Made by a program: the position numbers and the translations under genes. Under the pieces are notes generated by a model. That model was not told the origin of the DNA. It saw only the letters and a program-made list of their open reading frames with translations, and ran no database searches. From Micromonospora qiuiae (GTDB lineage Bacteria > Actinomycetota > Actinomycetes > Mycobacteriales > Micromonosporaceae), in the NCBI RefSeq assembly GCF_016863555.1, contig NZ_BOPC01000032.1, forward strand, positions 56,859 to 120,858: a DNA stretch of 64,000 nucleotides. Reading direction: 5' to 3'. Positions within the stretch are counted from its first letter, which is position 1; each line of letters opens with the position of its first letter. Shown here in pieces: positions 42,526 to 51,752 of the stretch.

Positions 42526-43724
42526 GCCGGCTCCGTTCGGGTAGGGGAGGGGGCCGGTGCGGCAGGCAGGACGCTGCGCACCCGCCAACCCGCACCCGTC
42601 GCTCCCACCTCCAACCGGCCGCCGAGGACCTCGACGCGTTCCCGCATTCCGATGATGCCGTGGCCGCCACCGGCCGGCACCGCGGCCGGCACCCAGCCCC
42701 GCCCGTTGTCCGCGACCTCCCAGTGCACGGCCCGGTCGACCAGCCGGACCGACAGCCGCGCCAGCGCGGACGCCCCGGCGTGCTTGGCCACGTTCGTCAG
42801 CGACTCCTGGGTCAGGCGCAGCACCGCCAGACCCCGTACCGCGTCGATCGAACCGATCGCCGGATCGATGTCGGCCTCCACGGTGATCCCGGCCTGGCGG
42901 GCCCGGTCGACCGCCGCGCCGAGGGCGGCCGGCAGCGCCGACGGCTCGATCGCGGTCAGCGCCGCGTCGCCGCGTACACCGTCGGGCTTGCGCAGCACCG
43001 CGACCAGCCGGCGCAGGTCGGCCAGGGCCGCGGTGCCGCTGCCGTGCACGTCGTCGAAGACCTCACCCACCCTCGGGTCCAGATCGGTCAGCACGTGCCG
43101 GGCCACACCGACCCGCAGCACCATCGAGGCCACGTGATGCGCGACCACGTCGTGCAGTTCGCGGGCGATGGCGCTGCGTTCGTCGGCCCGCGCGGCCCGC
43201 GCCTCCGACTCGCGCCGGCGCTGCTCCTCCTCCGCCGCCCGCTGCTGCGCCTGCTCCGCCAGTTCCCTGGTGGTCCGGATGACCAGGCCGAGCAGCAGCG
43301 GGACACCCACCTCCGCCAGCAGCCCGAACATGCCGGAGACGAAGCGGGGAAGCGGGTCGCCGATCGAGTCGGTCAGGTCGACCGCGGCCAGCAGCCCGGC
43401 GGCCAGCCAGACGACCCGCCTCCGGTCGGCCCGCATGGTCAGCTCCAGCAGCGCCCAGCTGGCGCCGACCTGGTTGACCGTGCAGTCGTCCAACAGCCAG
43501 ATCGCGACGGCCAGCAACGCGGTCTGCCCGAGCAGGTTGACCAGCGGTCGACGGTGCAGCACCAGCCCGGTGGCGAACGCGATCACGGCGAGGATCCACT
43601 GGGCGGCCGTCGGTGTGCCCTGGACTCCGACGAACAGATACCCGACGCCGGCGAGGATGATCAGCACCATCCGCACGAGGGGGTCCCGCACGTCGAACAG
43701 TCGTCCCGCCCAGCCCACGATCAT
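42522..43724 (-). CDS. Sensor histidine kinase, DesK/NarX type
   Basis: 400 residues from ATG 43724. Four to six membrane segments (residues ~15-150), a coiled-coil linker (ELAEQAQQRAAEEEQRRRESEARAARA), then the HisKA_3 box ERSAIARELHDVVAHHVASM with the phosphoacceptor His in ELHDVVAH. ATPase motifs are ESLTNVAKHAGA, EVADNGRGWV and GHGIIGMRERV. Short extracellular loops point to an intramembrane or lipid signal. Co-translated with the response regulator. A polytopic membrane protein gene lies upstream on the same strand with a 111-base gap. Confidence 0.94.
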   Translation of the reverse strand: MIVGWAGRLFDVRDPLVRMVLIILAGVGYLFVGVQGTPTAAQWILAVIAFATGLVLHRRPLVNLLGQTALLAVAIWLLDDCTVNQVGASWALLELTMRADRRRVVWLAAGLLAAVDLTDSIGDPLPRFVSGMFGLLAEVGVPLLLGLVIRTTRELAEQAQQRAAEEEQRRRESEARAARADERSAIARELHDVVAHHVASMVLRVGVARHVLTDLDPRVGEVFDDVHGSGTAALADLRRLVAVLRKPDGVRGDAALTAIEPSALPAALGAAVDRARQAGITVEADIDPAIGSIDAVRGLAVLRLTQESLTNVAKHAGASALARLSVRLVDRAVHWEVADNGRGWVPAAVPAGGGHGIIGMRERVEVLGGRLEVGATGAGWRVRSVLPAAPAPSPTRTEPA

Positions 43725-43835
43725 CAGCCTAGGTCGGGTTCGCCGTGGTGGCGACCGCCGGCCGCGGCCACCGCGAACGCCAGCGTGAACAACAACCCGC
43801 TCATGCCTGCTCTCCTCCTCGCCCGCTCCGCCCGC

Positions 43836-44765
43836 TCACGCCACCAGCGCCACTTCGGGCCGGCGGCCACGGGCCAGCACCAGACCGGCGGCGGCCACCG
43901 TCGCGACGATCAGCGCCGCCCCGGCGGCCAGCGTGAGCGCGTCCGGCCGCAGCAGCGGCTGCCCCCGCAGCGCCTGCCAGGTCAACAGGATGGTCAGCAC
44001 CCCGTACGCGGCACCCGCCACGAGCATCAGCCGGGCCCGGGTGCGTCCGTCCAGACGGTCACCGAGGAACCGGCTCAGCAGGATCGCCAGGATCGGCAGC
44101 ACCTGCAACGCGTGCATTCCCACGAAGTGACCGATCCGCAGGTCACCGCCGGTGGTGCTCCAGCCCACCAACGGCAGCCCGGGACCGCCGTCGGCCACGC
44201 CCACGCTGTGCGCCCCGGCGATTCCCTCGACGGCCGGGGCCTGGCCGGGCAGCACCATCGGGATCGCCACCAGCATCCCGAGTGCCGTCAGACCCAGCCC
44301 GAACCCGATCGCGTACCGGCCGGCCCGGTCCGCGATCGACTGCCGCAGCACCACGACGCCGAGTACGAGGTGCGCCGCGAGCAGCACCATGATCGCGGCG
44401 CCCATCAGCTGCCACAGGGCCGCGTTCAGCGGACTGGTCACGTTGTAGTGGCTGGTCGTACCGCGCAGCACCTGCCCGACCACGACGGCCATCTCCACCA
44501 CCCCCATCGCCACGATGAGGGTGGCTGCCCACTCCGCGACCCGGCTGCGCCGCCGCAGCAGGGAGAGCATCCACGCCAGCGTGATGCCGTACAGCACGAA
44601 CGACACCGAGAACTTGAACGGCTTGAGCCAGATCGGCACGCCGGTCAGCACCCGCTCGTCGGCGACGATACCGACGGCGGAGACGACGGCGAGCGCCGCC
44701 ATCGCCCAGACGAACACCATCAACGGACGGTGCCAGGTCCTACCCTGGCGCAGGTAACTACTCAT
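43836..44765 (-). CDS. Polytopic membrane protein, unknown function
   Basis: 309 residues from ATG 44765. About seven to eight membrane segments, beginning PLMVFVWAMAALAVVSAVGIV and ending TLAAGAALIVATVAAAGLVLA. Conserved-looking motifs are PIWLKPFKFSVSFVLYGITL and GWSTTGGDLRIGHFVGMHALQVLPIL, with two His in a membrane segment that could bind a metal or heme. It lies upstream of the two-component genes and may be their signal partner or target. Family not recognised. Confidence 0.75.
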   Translation of the reverse strand: MSSYLRQGRTWHRPLMVFVWAMAALAVVSAVGIVADERVLTGVPIWLKPFKFSVSFVLYGITLAWMLSLLRRRSRVAEWAATLIVAMGVVEMAVVVGQVLRGTTSHYNVTSPLNAALWQLMGAAIMVLLAAHLVLGVVVLRQSIADRAGRYAIGFGLGLTALGMLVAIPMVLPGQAPAVEGIAGAHSVGVADGGPGLPLVGWSTTGGDLRIGHFVGMHALQVLPILAILLSRFLGDRLDGRTRARLMLVAGAAYGVLTILLTWQALRGQPLLRPDALTLAAGAALIVATVAAAGLVLARGRRPEVALVA

Positions 44766-44864
44766 GTCACCAGATGCTGGTCGGCGCGTACGCCCACCGC
44801 GCCCGACCTCAAGCCCCAGCTCCGGCCACCCGTCGGACCGCACCTCCTACCCCCGTAGGAGACG

Positions 44865-44920
44865 AAAGGAAGGGCCCCCTTTTAACGCCTCGTGTAGAGG
44901 AAGGGCCCCTTATTAACACC
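44865..44920 (+). repeat. Paired GGAAGGGCCCC intergenic repeat
   Basis: Two near-identical 25-base units (44865-44889 and 44896-44920), each GGAAGGGCCCC followed by a T-rich run and TTAAC-x-CC. Each holds the palindrome AAGGGCCCCTT or a near version of it. I associate this unit with intergenic DNA of Micromonospora chromosomes. It might act as a terminator or as a non-autonomous mobile element. Confidence 0.8.
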
Positions 44921-44996
44921 GCGCCGGCAGGCGCCGCTCAAGCAGGCTGCCGAAAGTTCTGCCGGTAGCCGTGGTGGGGCTTCCGGCAGTCGCCGG

Positions 44997-45230
44997 GTGC
45001 TGCGTCGGGTGCTTGCGGTGCGCGACGGGACGGTCCGGGTCGAGGTGTACGGCGGTGTGGTGACCATGTCCGGGAAGCTGGATCGGCGCTCGGCGGTCGA
45101 TGTCGCGGGACGGCTCGCCGCGCGGGTCGGCGGGGTCGTCGAGGTGATCAACGAGCTGGGCTACGACTTCGACGACAGCGAACTGCCCGGCTTCCCGTCA
45201 TTCCCCGTGCAACCGATCCGCGTCTCCTGA
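44997..45230 (+). pseudogene. BON-domain fragment
   Basis: 77 residues from GTG 44997: VLRRVLAVRDGTVRVEVYGGVVTMSGKLDRRSAVDVAGRLAARVGGVVEVINELGYDFDD is a clear BON domain. It is the part that normally forms the C terminus of CBS-BON proteins; the CBS domains are missing and the paired repeat lies 77 bases upstream. Probably a gene remnant, although a free-standing BON protein is possible. BON domains bind membranes or hydrophobic ligands. Confidence 0.55.
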
Positions 45231-45253
45231 CCCGGCGCCTGCTGCGCCCGGAA

Positions 45254-45883
45254 TCAGCGCACCGAGGCGTACGCCAGCGGTGCGCTGACACCGTCCCAGG
45301 TGCCGGTCAGCGTGGCCTTGCCCGAGGGGGTGCCACCGGCGCCGGGGCGGCGGACCACGGCCAGCTCGACGGTGTCGGTGACGATGACCGTCGGGTCGCC
45401 CTGCACCACCCGTCGTACCGTCCCCGCGGCCGGGACCTCGGCGTCGCCGGCGGCGTCGGTGGCGATGTCCATGCTGGGCGGACGCACCTCGCGCCCGCCG
45501 TCGATCTCGAAGTGCTCCTCCGCCTGGCCGCTACCGGCGAGGATGGCGTCGGCCAGCGCGGCGACGTACACCGGGTCGCCGCAGGCGTCGTAGACCCAGC
45601 GGGTGCCCAGCACCGAGTGCTCCATGGTGCCCACCAGCCACTCCTCGGTGCCGTCGAGCGGTGCCCCACGGTAGGTCAGCGGCACCTGGTGAACCGGCCC
45701 GGTGCCGGCGCGGACGAGCAGGGTCTCGATGCCGACCTCGCCGGCCGGGTCGTCGAACCGGTACGCGGCCACGCGTACCAGCCCGGCGCCGATGTCGCCC
45801 TGGTGCCAGTCGCGTCCGGGCAACCAGGCCGCCAACAGTTCTAGCTTGGAGGGGCGAACGTCCGCCCGGTGCAGCAGGGCCAT
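45254..45883 (-). CDS. Maltokinase N-terminal cap-like domain protein
   Basis: 209 residues from ATG 45883 (45892 is an alternative). MALLHRADVRPSKLELLAAWLPGRDW followed by a beta-rich body with VHQVPLTYRGAPLDGTEEWLVGTMEHSVLGTRWVYDACGDPVYV matches stand-alone cap domains like that of actinobacterial maltokinase (Pep2). The kinase domain itself is absent. Function of the free-standing family is unknown; links to trehalose/glycogen metabolism are inference. Confidence 0.85.
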   Translation of the reverse strand: MALLHRADVRPSKLELLAAWLPGRDWHQGDIGAGLVRVAAYRFDDPAGEVGIETLLVRAGTGPVHQVPLTYRGAPLDGTEEWLVGTMEHSVLGTRWVYDACGDPVYVAALADAILAGSGQAEEHFEIDGGREVRPPSMDIATDAAGDAEVPAAGTVRRVVQGDPTVIVTDTVELAVVRRPGAGGTPSGKATLTGTWDGVSAPLAYASVR

Positions 45884-45906
45884 GCGCCGCATCGTACGCG
45901 GCAGAA

Positions 45907-46710
45907 TCAGACGTCGATGGCCCCGGGATCAGGCCCGGTGACGTACGGGACGGCCTCCTGTGTCCACATCGAGGACATCTCGTCGAAGGCGTGCTCCATG
46001 ATCAGCACCATGGCGTGGCGGGCCCCGTCGCCGTCGCCGCGTTGGATCGCCTGGGCGACGTCGGCGTGCCGTTGGAGTGCTTCCTCGTGCGGATGGCGCG
46101 GCATCAGGTGGTAATGGTGGCGGCCGGTGAGCACCTCGGCGACCAGGTCCTGGAGCTTGACGAACATCTCGTTGCCGGAGGCGCGCAGCACCCGACAGTG
46201 GAACTCGATGTCCAGGCTGAGGAAGCGCTGATCGTCGCCGGCCTTGCCGGCGGCCCACATCTTGGCGGCGAGACCGACCAGGTCACTGGCGTCGTCGTGG
46301 CTGACCCGATGCGCCGCGAGCCAGGCGGCGTGCGGCTCCACCGCGGTGCGTAGCTCGGTGATCGAGCGCAGTTGGGCGATGCGCCCGGCCGAGGCCAGCC
46401 GCCATCGGATGACCTGTGGATCGAAGACGTTCCAGTCGCGGGCCGGGCGGATCAGGACGCCGACCCGACGGCGGGTCTCGATGAAGCCCATCGACGCGAG
46501 GACCCGCAGCACCTCGCGGATCACCGACCGGGAGACCGCGTAACGGTCGACCAGTTCGTCGATGTTGAGCACCGCTCCCGCCACCAGTTCGCCACCGCAG
46601 ATGGCGGTGCCGAGGTGGTCGAGGACGCGTCCGTGCAGCCCGGCTTCGGCAGGGGCGGTCTGGACGGGTGCTGCAACCCCGGGGGAGGTCAGATCCACGG
46701 GCTGGATCAT
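45907..46710 (-). CDS. FadR/GntR-family transcriptional regulator of the sugar-acid operon
   Basis: 267 residues from ATG 46710. N-terminal winged helix GRVLDHLGTAICGGELVAGAVLN, then DELVDRYAVSRSVIREVLRVLASMGFIETRRRVGVLI. The C-terminal FCD ligand domain is helical with the metal-binding set SLDIEFHCRVLRASGN and GRHHYHLMPRHP. It is divergent from the ABC importer and sugar-acid catabolic genes and should repress them until a sugar acid or its keto-deoxy intermediate binds, as DgoR does in galactonate operons. Confidence 0.93.
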   Translation of the reverse strand: MIQPVDLTSPGVAAPVQTAPAEAGLHGRVLDHLGTAICGGELVAGAVLNIDELVDRYAVSRSVIREVLRVLASMGFIETRRRVGVLIRPARDWNVFDPQVIRWRLASAGRIAQLRSITELRTAVEPHAAWLAAHRVSHDDASDLVGLAAKMWAAGKAGDDQRFLSLDIEFHCRVLRASGNEMFVKLQDLVAEVLTGRHHYHLMPRHPHEEALQRHADVAQAIQRGDGDGARHAMVLIMEHAFDEMSSMWTQEAVPYVTGPDPGAIDV

Positions 46711-46838
46711 ATCAGTTGGGTCTACCTCTTGTATAAGTCTGCTTTATCGGCCTAGCATCCGGACGATAAGCGGATGTAAGAGGCCGACTTGCGCCCCGTC
46801 CCCCCGAGGCGCTGGCCAGGACAGAAGGAGAGACGGAC
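46711..46838. promoter_or_regulatory. Divergent regulatory region of the sugar-acid operon
   Basis: 128 bases between the GntR gene and the binding-protein gene. TTGTAT (46729-46734) and TAGCAT (46753-46758) with an 18-base spacer are a candidate plus-strand promoter. TTATCG (46744-46749) and CGATAA (46764-46769) form an inverted repeat around that -10 box, a likely operator. The ribosome binding site AAGGAG precedes GTG 46839. Confidence 0.5.
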
Positions 46839-48128
46839 GTGGGACGTCGATCGAAAATTGGGACATCTCTGGCGGTTGTGGCCGCCATGACGCTGTCCGC
46901 CTGTGGCGGCGGTGGTGACGACAGCGGTGCCTCGGACACCGTTCGGGTGACGTTGGTCAACCACGTCTGGACCGAGAACATCCGCAAGGCGCTGCCGGAG
47001 TTCGAGAAACAGTCCGGCCTCAAGGTCGAGGTGACCCAGCTCGGCGAGGACCAGCTCTCGGACCAGTACAACGTCAAGCTCAACGCCGGCTCCAGCGACA
47101 TCGACGTGATGATGTACCGGCCGCTGCAGGAGGGCCGGCTGTTCGCCAAGAACAAGTACCTCGCCGACCTGACCGACAAGGCCAAGGAGAGCGGCGACTT
47201 CGACCTCGGCGACTTCCAGGAGGCGCCGCTGAGCGCCACCAGCTACGAGCAGAAGGTGGTCGGTATTCCGATCATCACCGAGCAGCAGGTGCTCTACTAC
47301 CGCAAGGACCTTCTGGAGAAGTCCGGCTTCACCGCCCCGCCGCAGACGCTCGACGAGCTGAAGACCCAGGCCGCGAAGATCCAGGCGGACAACCCGGGCG
47401 TGGCGGGCTTCGTCGCCCGTACCGGTAAGGCCGCGGCCGTCACCCAGTTCTCCAGCTTCCTGTTCAGCTTCGGCGGCGACTTCGTCGACGAATCGGGCAA
47501 GTCCACCGTCAACAGCGACGCCGCCAAGCAGGCGTACGCCTACTACGGCGGCATGCTGCGCGAGCACGGACCGGCCAACATCAGCACCGACATGAGCTGG
47601 TCCGAGGCGATGGCGATCTTCACCCAGGGCCAGGCCGCCTTCTACCCGGAGGCCAACTCGCTCTACAAGAACGCCACCGACCCGGCCAAGTCGAAGGTCT
47701 CCGAGACCGTCGGGTTCGCGCCGTTCCCGGCCGGTCCGGCCGGCTCGAAGCCGTACAACGTCCCGTCCTGGGGTCTGGCCATCAACGACGCCTCGAAGAA
47801 CCAGAGCAACGCCTGGAAGTTCATCGAGTGGGCGGCCGGCAAGGAGCAGACGCTCGAGCAGCAGAAGGCCGGCGTCCCCGGTGCGCGTACCTCCGTCTGG
47901 GAGAACCCGGAGGGCATCGCCACCTACCCGAAGGACATGGCTGACGCGATCACGGTGAGCCTCGCCAACGGCGTGGGCCACGACCGGCCGCTGGTCGAGC
48001 GGGTCGCCCAGGCCCGCGAGATCGTCGGTCAGCCGATCGTCGACGCCATCACCGGTAAGGACGCCGCGGCCTCTGCCGACACCGCGCACGAGGCGTTCCA
48101 GAAGTTCCTGGACGACGAGGCCCGCTAA
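46839..48128 (+). CDS. ABC sugar transporter, solute-binding lipoprotein
   Basis: 429 residues from GTG 46839. The signal peptide ends in a lipobox MTLSACGGGG, so the mature protein is a lipoprotein on the outer membrane face. It is a family 1 binding protein for sugars (EKQSGLKVEVTQLGEDQLSDQYNVKLNAGSSDIDVMMYRP, then GGMLREHGPANISTDMSWSEAMAIFTQGQAAF). Probably binds a sugar acid or oligosaccharide that feeds the downstream enzymes. A hairpin separates it from the permease genes. No ATPase gene is present; a shared MsiK-like ATPase elsewhere is likely. Confidence 0.94.
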   Translation: MGRRSKIGTSLAVVAAMTLSACGGGGDDSGASDTVRVTLVNHVWTENIRKALPEFEKQSGLKVEVTQLGEDQLSDQYNVKLNAGSSDIDVMMYRPLQEGRLFAKNKYLADLTDKAKESGDFDLGDFQEAPLSATSYEQKVVGIPIITEQQVLYYRKDLLEKSGFTAPPQTLDELKTQAAKIQADNPGVAGFVARTGKAAAVTQFSSFLFSFGGDFVDESGKSTVNSDAAKQAYAYYGGMLREHGPANISTDMSWSEAMAIFTQGQAAFYPEANSLYKNATDPAKSKVSETVGFAPFPAGPAGSKPYNVPSWGLAINDASKNQSNAWKFIEWAAGKEQTLEQQKAGVPGARTSVWENPEGIATYPKDMADAITVSLANGVGHDRPLVERVAQAREIVGQPIVDAITGKDAAASADTAHEAFQKFLDDEAR

Positions 48129-48137
48129 GTCCGTGCG

Positions 48138-48170
48138 CGTGGGTGGCGGGTTTCGGCCCCGCCACCCACG
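48138..48170 (+). terminator. Intercistronic hairpin after the binding-protein gene
   Basis: A perfect 13-bp stem CGTGGGTGGCGGG / CCCGCCACCCACG with a 7-base loop, ten bases after the stop. It is likely to be a partial terminator or 3' stabiliser that gives more binding protein than permease. Confidence 0.7.
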
Positions 48171-48196
48171 CCCGGCCTCCCCACCACGGAGATCAG

Positions 48197-49147
48197 ATGC
48201 CAGCTGTAACCGCACCCAGCAGAGCGTCACGCGGCGCCTCTGTCATGCCCGACACACCCGGCTGGGCGCGTTGGGCCAACGACCATCGCAAGTGGCTCTT
48301 CGCGGCCCCGGCCATGGCCTTCGTCGCCGCGCTGATCATCTTTCCGCTCGCCTGGACCGCGTACCTCAGCCTCACCGACTCGTCGGGATCGGTCCGCGCC
48401 GAGTCGGAGTTCATCGGCTTCCGCAACTACCTCGACGTCCTCAGCGACACCACCCGGTTCTGGCCCGCTGTGGGGCGGACCGCCGCGTTCACCGGCGTCG
48501 CGCTCTTCTTCGAGGTGGTCCTCGGCATGGCGATCGCCCTGCTGCTGTGGCGACCGTTCCGGGGCGAGAAGTGGGTCCGGGTCGCCATCCTTCTGCCGCT
48601 GGTGGCCACCCCGGTGGCCGTCGGCATGATGTGGCGGCTCATCTTCGACCCCAACATCGGTATGGCCAACCAGGTGCTGGGCTGGGTCGGCATCGGCCCG
48701 CAGCCGTGGCTGGCCGGGCAGCACACCGCACTGCCCACCACCATCTTCATCGACATCTGGCAGTGGACGCCGATGGTGGTGCTGATTCTGCTCGCCGGGC
48801 TGACCTCGCTCTCCAACGAGCCGCAGGAAGCCGCGATGATCGACGGCGCCAGCGCCTGGCAGCGCTTCCGGCACGTCACCCTGCCGCTGCTGATGCCCAC
48901 CGTGATCGTCGCGGTCCTGCTGCGCGGCATCGACGCGCTGAAGACCTTCGACATCCTCTACGCGACCAAGGGCCGCGGCGGCGGTTCGTTCCACGAGGTG
49001 GAGACGCTCAACGTGTACGCCTACGGCCTGAGCTTCGACTACAACGAGTACGGCCTCTCCTCGACGGTGCTGATCCTGTTCTTCTTGATCATCATCGGCC
49101 TGATGTGGGCCCTCACCGCCCGGAGAAAGAAGGAGGCCGGCCGATGA
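48197..49147 (+). CDS. ABC sugar transporter, permease 1
   Basis: 316 residues from ATG 48197 with GGAG six bases upstream. Six membrane segments, the first being WLFAAPAMAFVAALIIFPLAWTAYLSLTD. The MalF-type EAA loop is EPQEAAMIDGASAWQRFRHVTLPLLMP. Partner of the downstream permease, with which it overlaps (ATGA). Confidence 0.94.
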   Translation: MPAVTAPSRASRGASVMPDTPGWARWANDHRKWLFAAPAMAFVAALIIFPLAWTAYLSLTDSSGSVRAESEFIGFRNYLDVLSDTTRFWPAVGRTAAFTGVALFFEVVLGMAIALLLWRPFRGEKWVRVAILLPLVATPVAVGMMWRLIFDPNIGMANQVLGWVGIGPQPWLAGQHTALPTTIFIDIWQWTPMVVLILLAGLTSLSNEPQEAAMIDGASAWQRFRHVTLPLLMPTVIVAVLLRGIDALKTFDILYATKGRGGGSFHEVETLNVYAYGLSFDYNEYGLSSTVLILFFLIIIGLMWALTARRKKEAGR

Positions 49148-49959
49148 AGCCGCGTACCGGGTTCCAGGTCTTCCGTGCGGTGGCGCTGGTGTTCGTGGTG
49201 CTCGCGCTGCTGCTGCCGCTGCTGTGGATGGTCGCCGCGTCGTTCAAGACCAACGTGGACATCTACGACTCCGGCAAGGCGTTGGTCTTCACACCCACCC
49301 TGACCAACTACGAGACGGTCCTGCAACAGGCCAACTACGTCCAGTTCATCATCAACAGCCTCTGGGTGGCCTTCGCGGCGACCGTGCTGTCGCTGCTGCT
49401 CGGCGTGCCGGCCGCGTACTCGATGAGCCGGTTCAACATGCGCAAGTCAGCGCTGGTGGTGCTGATGGCCCGGGTCATCCCCGGCGTCTCGCTGCTGGTG
49501 CCGTGGTACTACGTCTTCTCGAACCTGCGCATGGTCGGCGGCTTCAGCGTGCTGATCCTGAGCCACATGTTCGTCTCGTTGCCGCTGATCGTCTACATCA
49601 TGATGGGCTACTTCGACGGCCTGCCGGAGGAGTTGGAGGAGGCGGCGCAGGTCGACGGGCTCAGCCCGATCGGCGCGTTCCGCCGGATCACGTTGCCGCT
49701 GTCCCTGCCGGGCATCGCCACCGCCGGCATCCTGTCCTTCATCTTCTCCTGGAACAACTTCATGTTCGCCCTGGTGCTCTCCGGCGCGGACACGAAGACC
49801 CTGCCCGTGGCGATCTTCGACTTCGTCGGCTACGCCAGCATCGACTGGGGCGGCCTGATGGCGGCGACCACCGTGGTCACCCTGCCGATCATGCTCATCG
49901 CCCTGTTCGTGCAGAAGTACATCGTCTCCGGACTCACCGCGGGCGCGACGAAGGGCTGA
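49144..49959 (+). CDS. ABC sugar transporter, permease 2
   Basis: 271 residues from the overlapping ATG 49144. Six membrane segments, with the MalG-type EAA loop EELEEAAQVDGLSPIGAFRRITLPLSLPG. Forms the channel with permease 1. Ends seven bases before the dehydratase gene. Confidence 0.94.
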   Translation: MKPRTGFQVFRAVALVFVVLALLLPLLWMVAASFKTNVDIYDSGKALVFTPTLTNYETVLQQANYVQFIINSLWVAFAATVLSLLLGVPAAYSMSRFNMRKSALVVLMARVIPGVSLLVPWYYVFSNLRMVGGFSVLILSHMFVSLPLIVYIMMGYFDGLPEELEEAAQVDGLSPIGAFRRITLPLSLPGIATAGILSFIFSWNNFMFALVLSGADTKTLPVAIFDFVGYASIDWGGLMAATTVVTLPIMLIALFVQKYIVSGLTAGATKG

Positions 49960-49965
49960 TCGAAC

Positions 49966-51114
49966 ATGACCACCATTTCCCGTGTCGAGACCTTCCTCGT
50001 CGCACCCCGCTGGCTGTTCGTCCGGGTGGAGACCACCGACGGGCTCGTCGGCTGGGGCGAGGCGACCTGCGAGGGCCGCTCCGAGACCGTACGCACCGCC
50101 GTCGAGCAGCTCAGCGAGCTGCTCGTCGGCCGGGACGCGCTGCGCATCGAGGACCACTGGCAGGTGATGACCAAGGGCTCCTTCTACCGGGGCGGTCCGA
50201 TCCTGGCCAGCGCCGTCGCCGGCCTCGACCAGGCGCTGTGGGACATCGCCGGCAAGCGGTACGGCGCCCCGGTGCACCAACTGCTCGGCGGACCCGTCCG
50301 GGACCGGATCCGGGTCTACGGCTGGGTCGGCGGTGACGAGCCCGACGAGGTCCGCGACCAGATCGCCGCGCGGGTGGAGGCGGGGCTGACCGCCGTGAAG
50401 ATGAACGCCTCCGGGCGGATGAGCCCGCTCGGCTCCGTCGCCGAACTCGACGCGGTGGTGCAGCGGGTCGCCGCCGCCCGCGAGGTGCTCGGCGAGCACC
50501 GCGACGTGGCCGTGGACTTCCACGGCCGGTTCACCCTCGCCAACGCCCGCCGGGTGGCGCCGCTGCTGGAGCCGTACCGGCCGCTGTTCCTGGAGGAACC
50601 GGTGGTGCCGGAGAACTCCCACCTGATCGGGGAGTTCGTCCGCTCCACCACCATCCCCGTGTCGACGGGGGAGCGGCTCTACAACCGGCAGGAGTTCCTG
50701 CCGGTGCTCCAGGCCGGCATCGCGGTGGCCCAGCCGGACCTCGCGCACGCCGGGGGCATCACCGAGGTACGCAAGATCGCCGCGCTGGCCGAGGTGTACG
50801 ACGTGCAACTCGCCCCGCACTGCCCGCTCGGCCCGATCGCCCTGGCCGCCTGCCTCCAGGTCGGCTTCGCCACGCCGAACTACCTGATCCAGGAGCAGAG
50901 CATCGGCATCCACTACAACCTCGGCGCCGAGGTGCTCGACTACTGCGTCGACCAGCAGCCACTGGCCTTCGTCGACGGGTACGTGCAGCGACTCACCGCC
51001 CCCGGCCTGGGCATCGAGATCGACGAGCAGGCGGTACGCGCGGCCGACAAGCGCGGCCACGCCTGGCGCAGCCCCACCTTCCGGCACCCCGACGGCTCGT
51101 ACGCGGAGTGGTGA
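49966..51114 (+). CDS. Enolase-superfamily dehydratase, D-galactonate dehydratase type
   Basis: 382 residues. Mandelate racemase subgroup with the DgoD signature: metal-binding Asp and catalytic His in VAVDFHGRF, metal-binding Glu in LFLEEPVVPEN and STGERLYNR, and the second catalytic His in LAPHCPLGPIA. It should dehydrate D-galactonate (or a close aldonate) to the 2-keto-3-deoxy acid, the substrate of the kinase and aldolase encoded next. All catalytic residues are present. Confidence 0.9.
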   Translation: MTTISRVETFLVAPRWLFVRVETTDGLVGWGEATCEGRSETVRTAVEQLSELLVGRDALRIEDHWQVMTKGSFYRGGPILASAVAGLDQALWDIAGKRYGAPVHQLLGGPVRDRIRVYGWVGGDEPDEVRDQIAARVEAGLTAVKMNASGRMSPLGSVAELDAVVQRVAAAREVLGEHRDVAVDFHGRFTLANARRVAPLLEPYRPLFLEEPVVPENSHLIGEFVRSTTIPVSTGERLYNRQEFLPVLQAGIAVAQPDLAHAGGITEVRKIAALAEVYDVQLAPHCPLGPIALAACLQVGFATPNYLIQEQSIGIHYNLGAEVLDYCVDQQPLAFVDGYVQRLTAPGLGIEIDEQAVRAADKRGHAWRSPTFRHPDGSYAEW

Positions 51115-51116
51115 GC

Positions 51117-51752
51117 ATGTCGGTCGACCTCACCGCCGAACTCGCCTCCACCCGGCTGCTGGCGATCATCCGGGGCAGCGACACCGCCGCCGCGATCGCC
51201 ACCGGCACCGCCCTGCTCGCCGAGGGCGTCTCGATCGTCGAGGTGGCCCTGACCACCCCCGGGGCGCTCGACGCCATCGCGGCCATCCGGGCGAACGCCC
51301 CGGCCGACACCTTCGTCGGTGCCGGCACCGTGCTCACTGTCGCCGACGTCGCCGACGTGGTGGCGGCCGGCGCGCAGTTCGTGGTCACCCCGGCCGTGGT
51401 CGACTCGATCGCCGAGGCGGCCCGTCGGGGTCTGCCGGTCGCGGCCGGCGCCCTCACCCCCACCGAGGCGTACACGGCGATGCGGCTCGGGGCCAGCGTG
51501 GTCAAACTCTTTCCGGCCTCGGTGGGCGGGCCGGCGTACCTGAAGGCGGTGCGCGACCCGTTCCCGGACATCCCGTTCGTCGCGGTCGGCGGGGTGGGCC
51601 TGGCCGAGCTGCCCGCCTACCTGTCGGCCGGGGCGATCGCCGTCGGTGTCGGCGGCCCGCTGGTGGGCGACGCCGCCTCCGGCGGCGACCTGCACGCGCT
51701 GCGCGAACGCGCCCGGTCCTACCTCGCAGCGATCGGTGGAGTGCCGTCATGA
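51117..51752 (+). CDS. 2-keto-3-deoxy-6-phospho-aldonate aldolase (KDPG/KDPGal type)
   Basis: 211 residues from ATG 51117; two in-frame GTGs just upstream are alternatives. Class I aldolase barrel: catalytic Glu in [24 protein letters not shown], the Schiff-base Lys in [14 protein letters not shown], and VGGVGL. It splits the phosphorylated keto-deoxy acid to pyruvate and glyceraldehyde 3-phosphate. The stop overlaps the kinase start. Confidence 0.93.
   Translation: MSVDLTAELASTRLLAIIRGSDTAAAIATGTALLAEGVSIVEVALTTPGALDAIAAIRANAPADTFVGAGTVLTVADVADVVAAGAQFVVTPAVVDSIAEAARRGLPVAAGALTPTEAYTAMRLGASVVKLFPASVGGPAYLKAVRDPFPDIPFVAVGGVGLAELPAYLSAGAIAVGVGGPLVGDAASGGDLHALRERARSYLAAIGGVPS

Noticed and set aside
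42660..44858. A 732-codon plus-strand frame over the histidine kinase and membrane protein
   Set aside because: Gln/Arg/His-rich shadow of two well-supported minus-strand genes.
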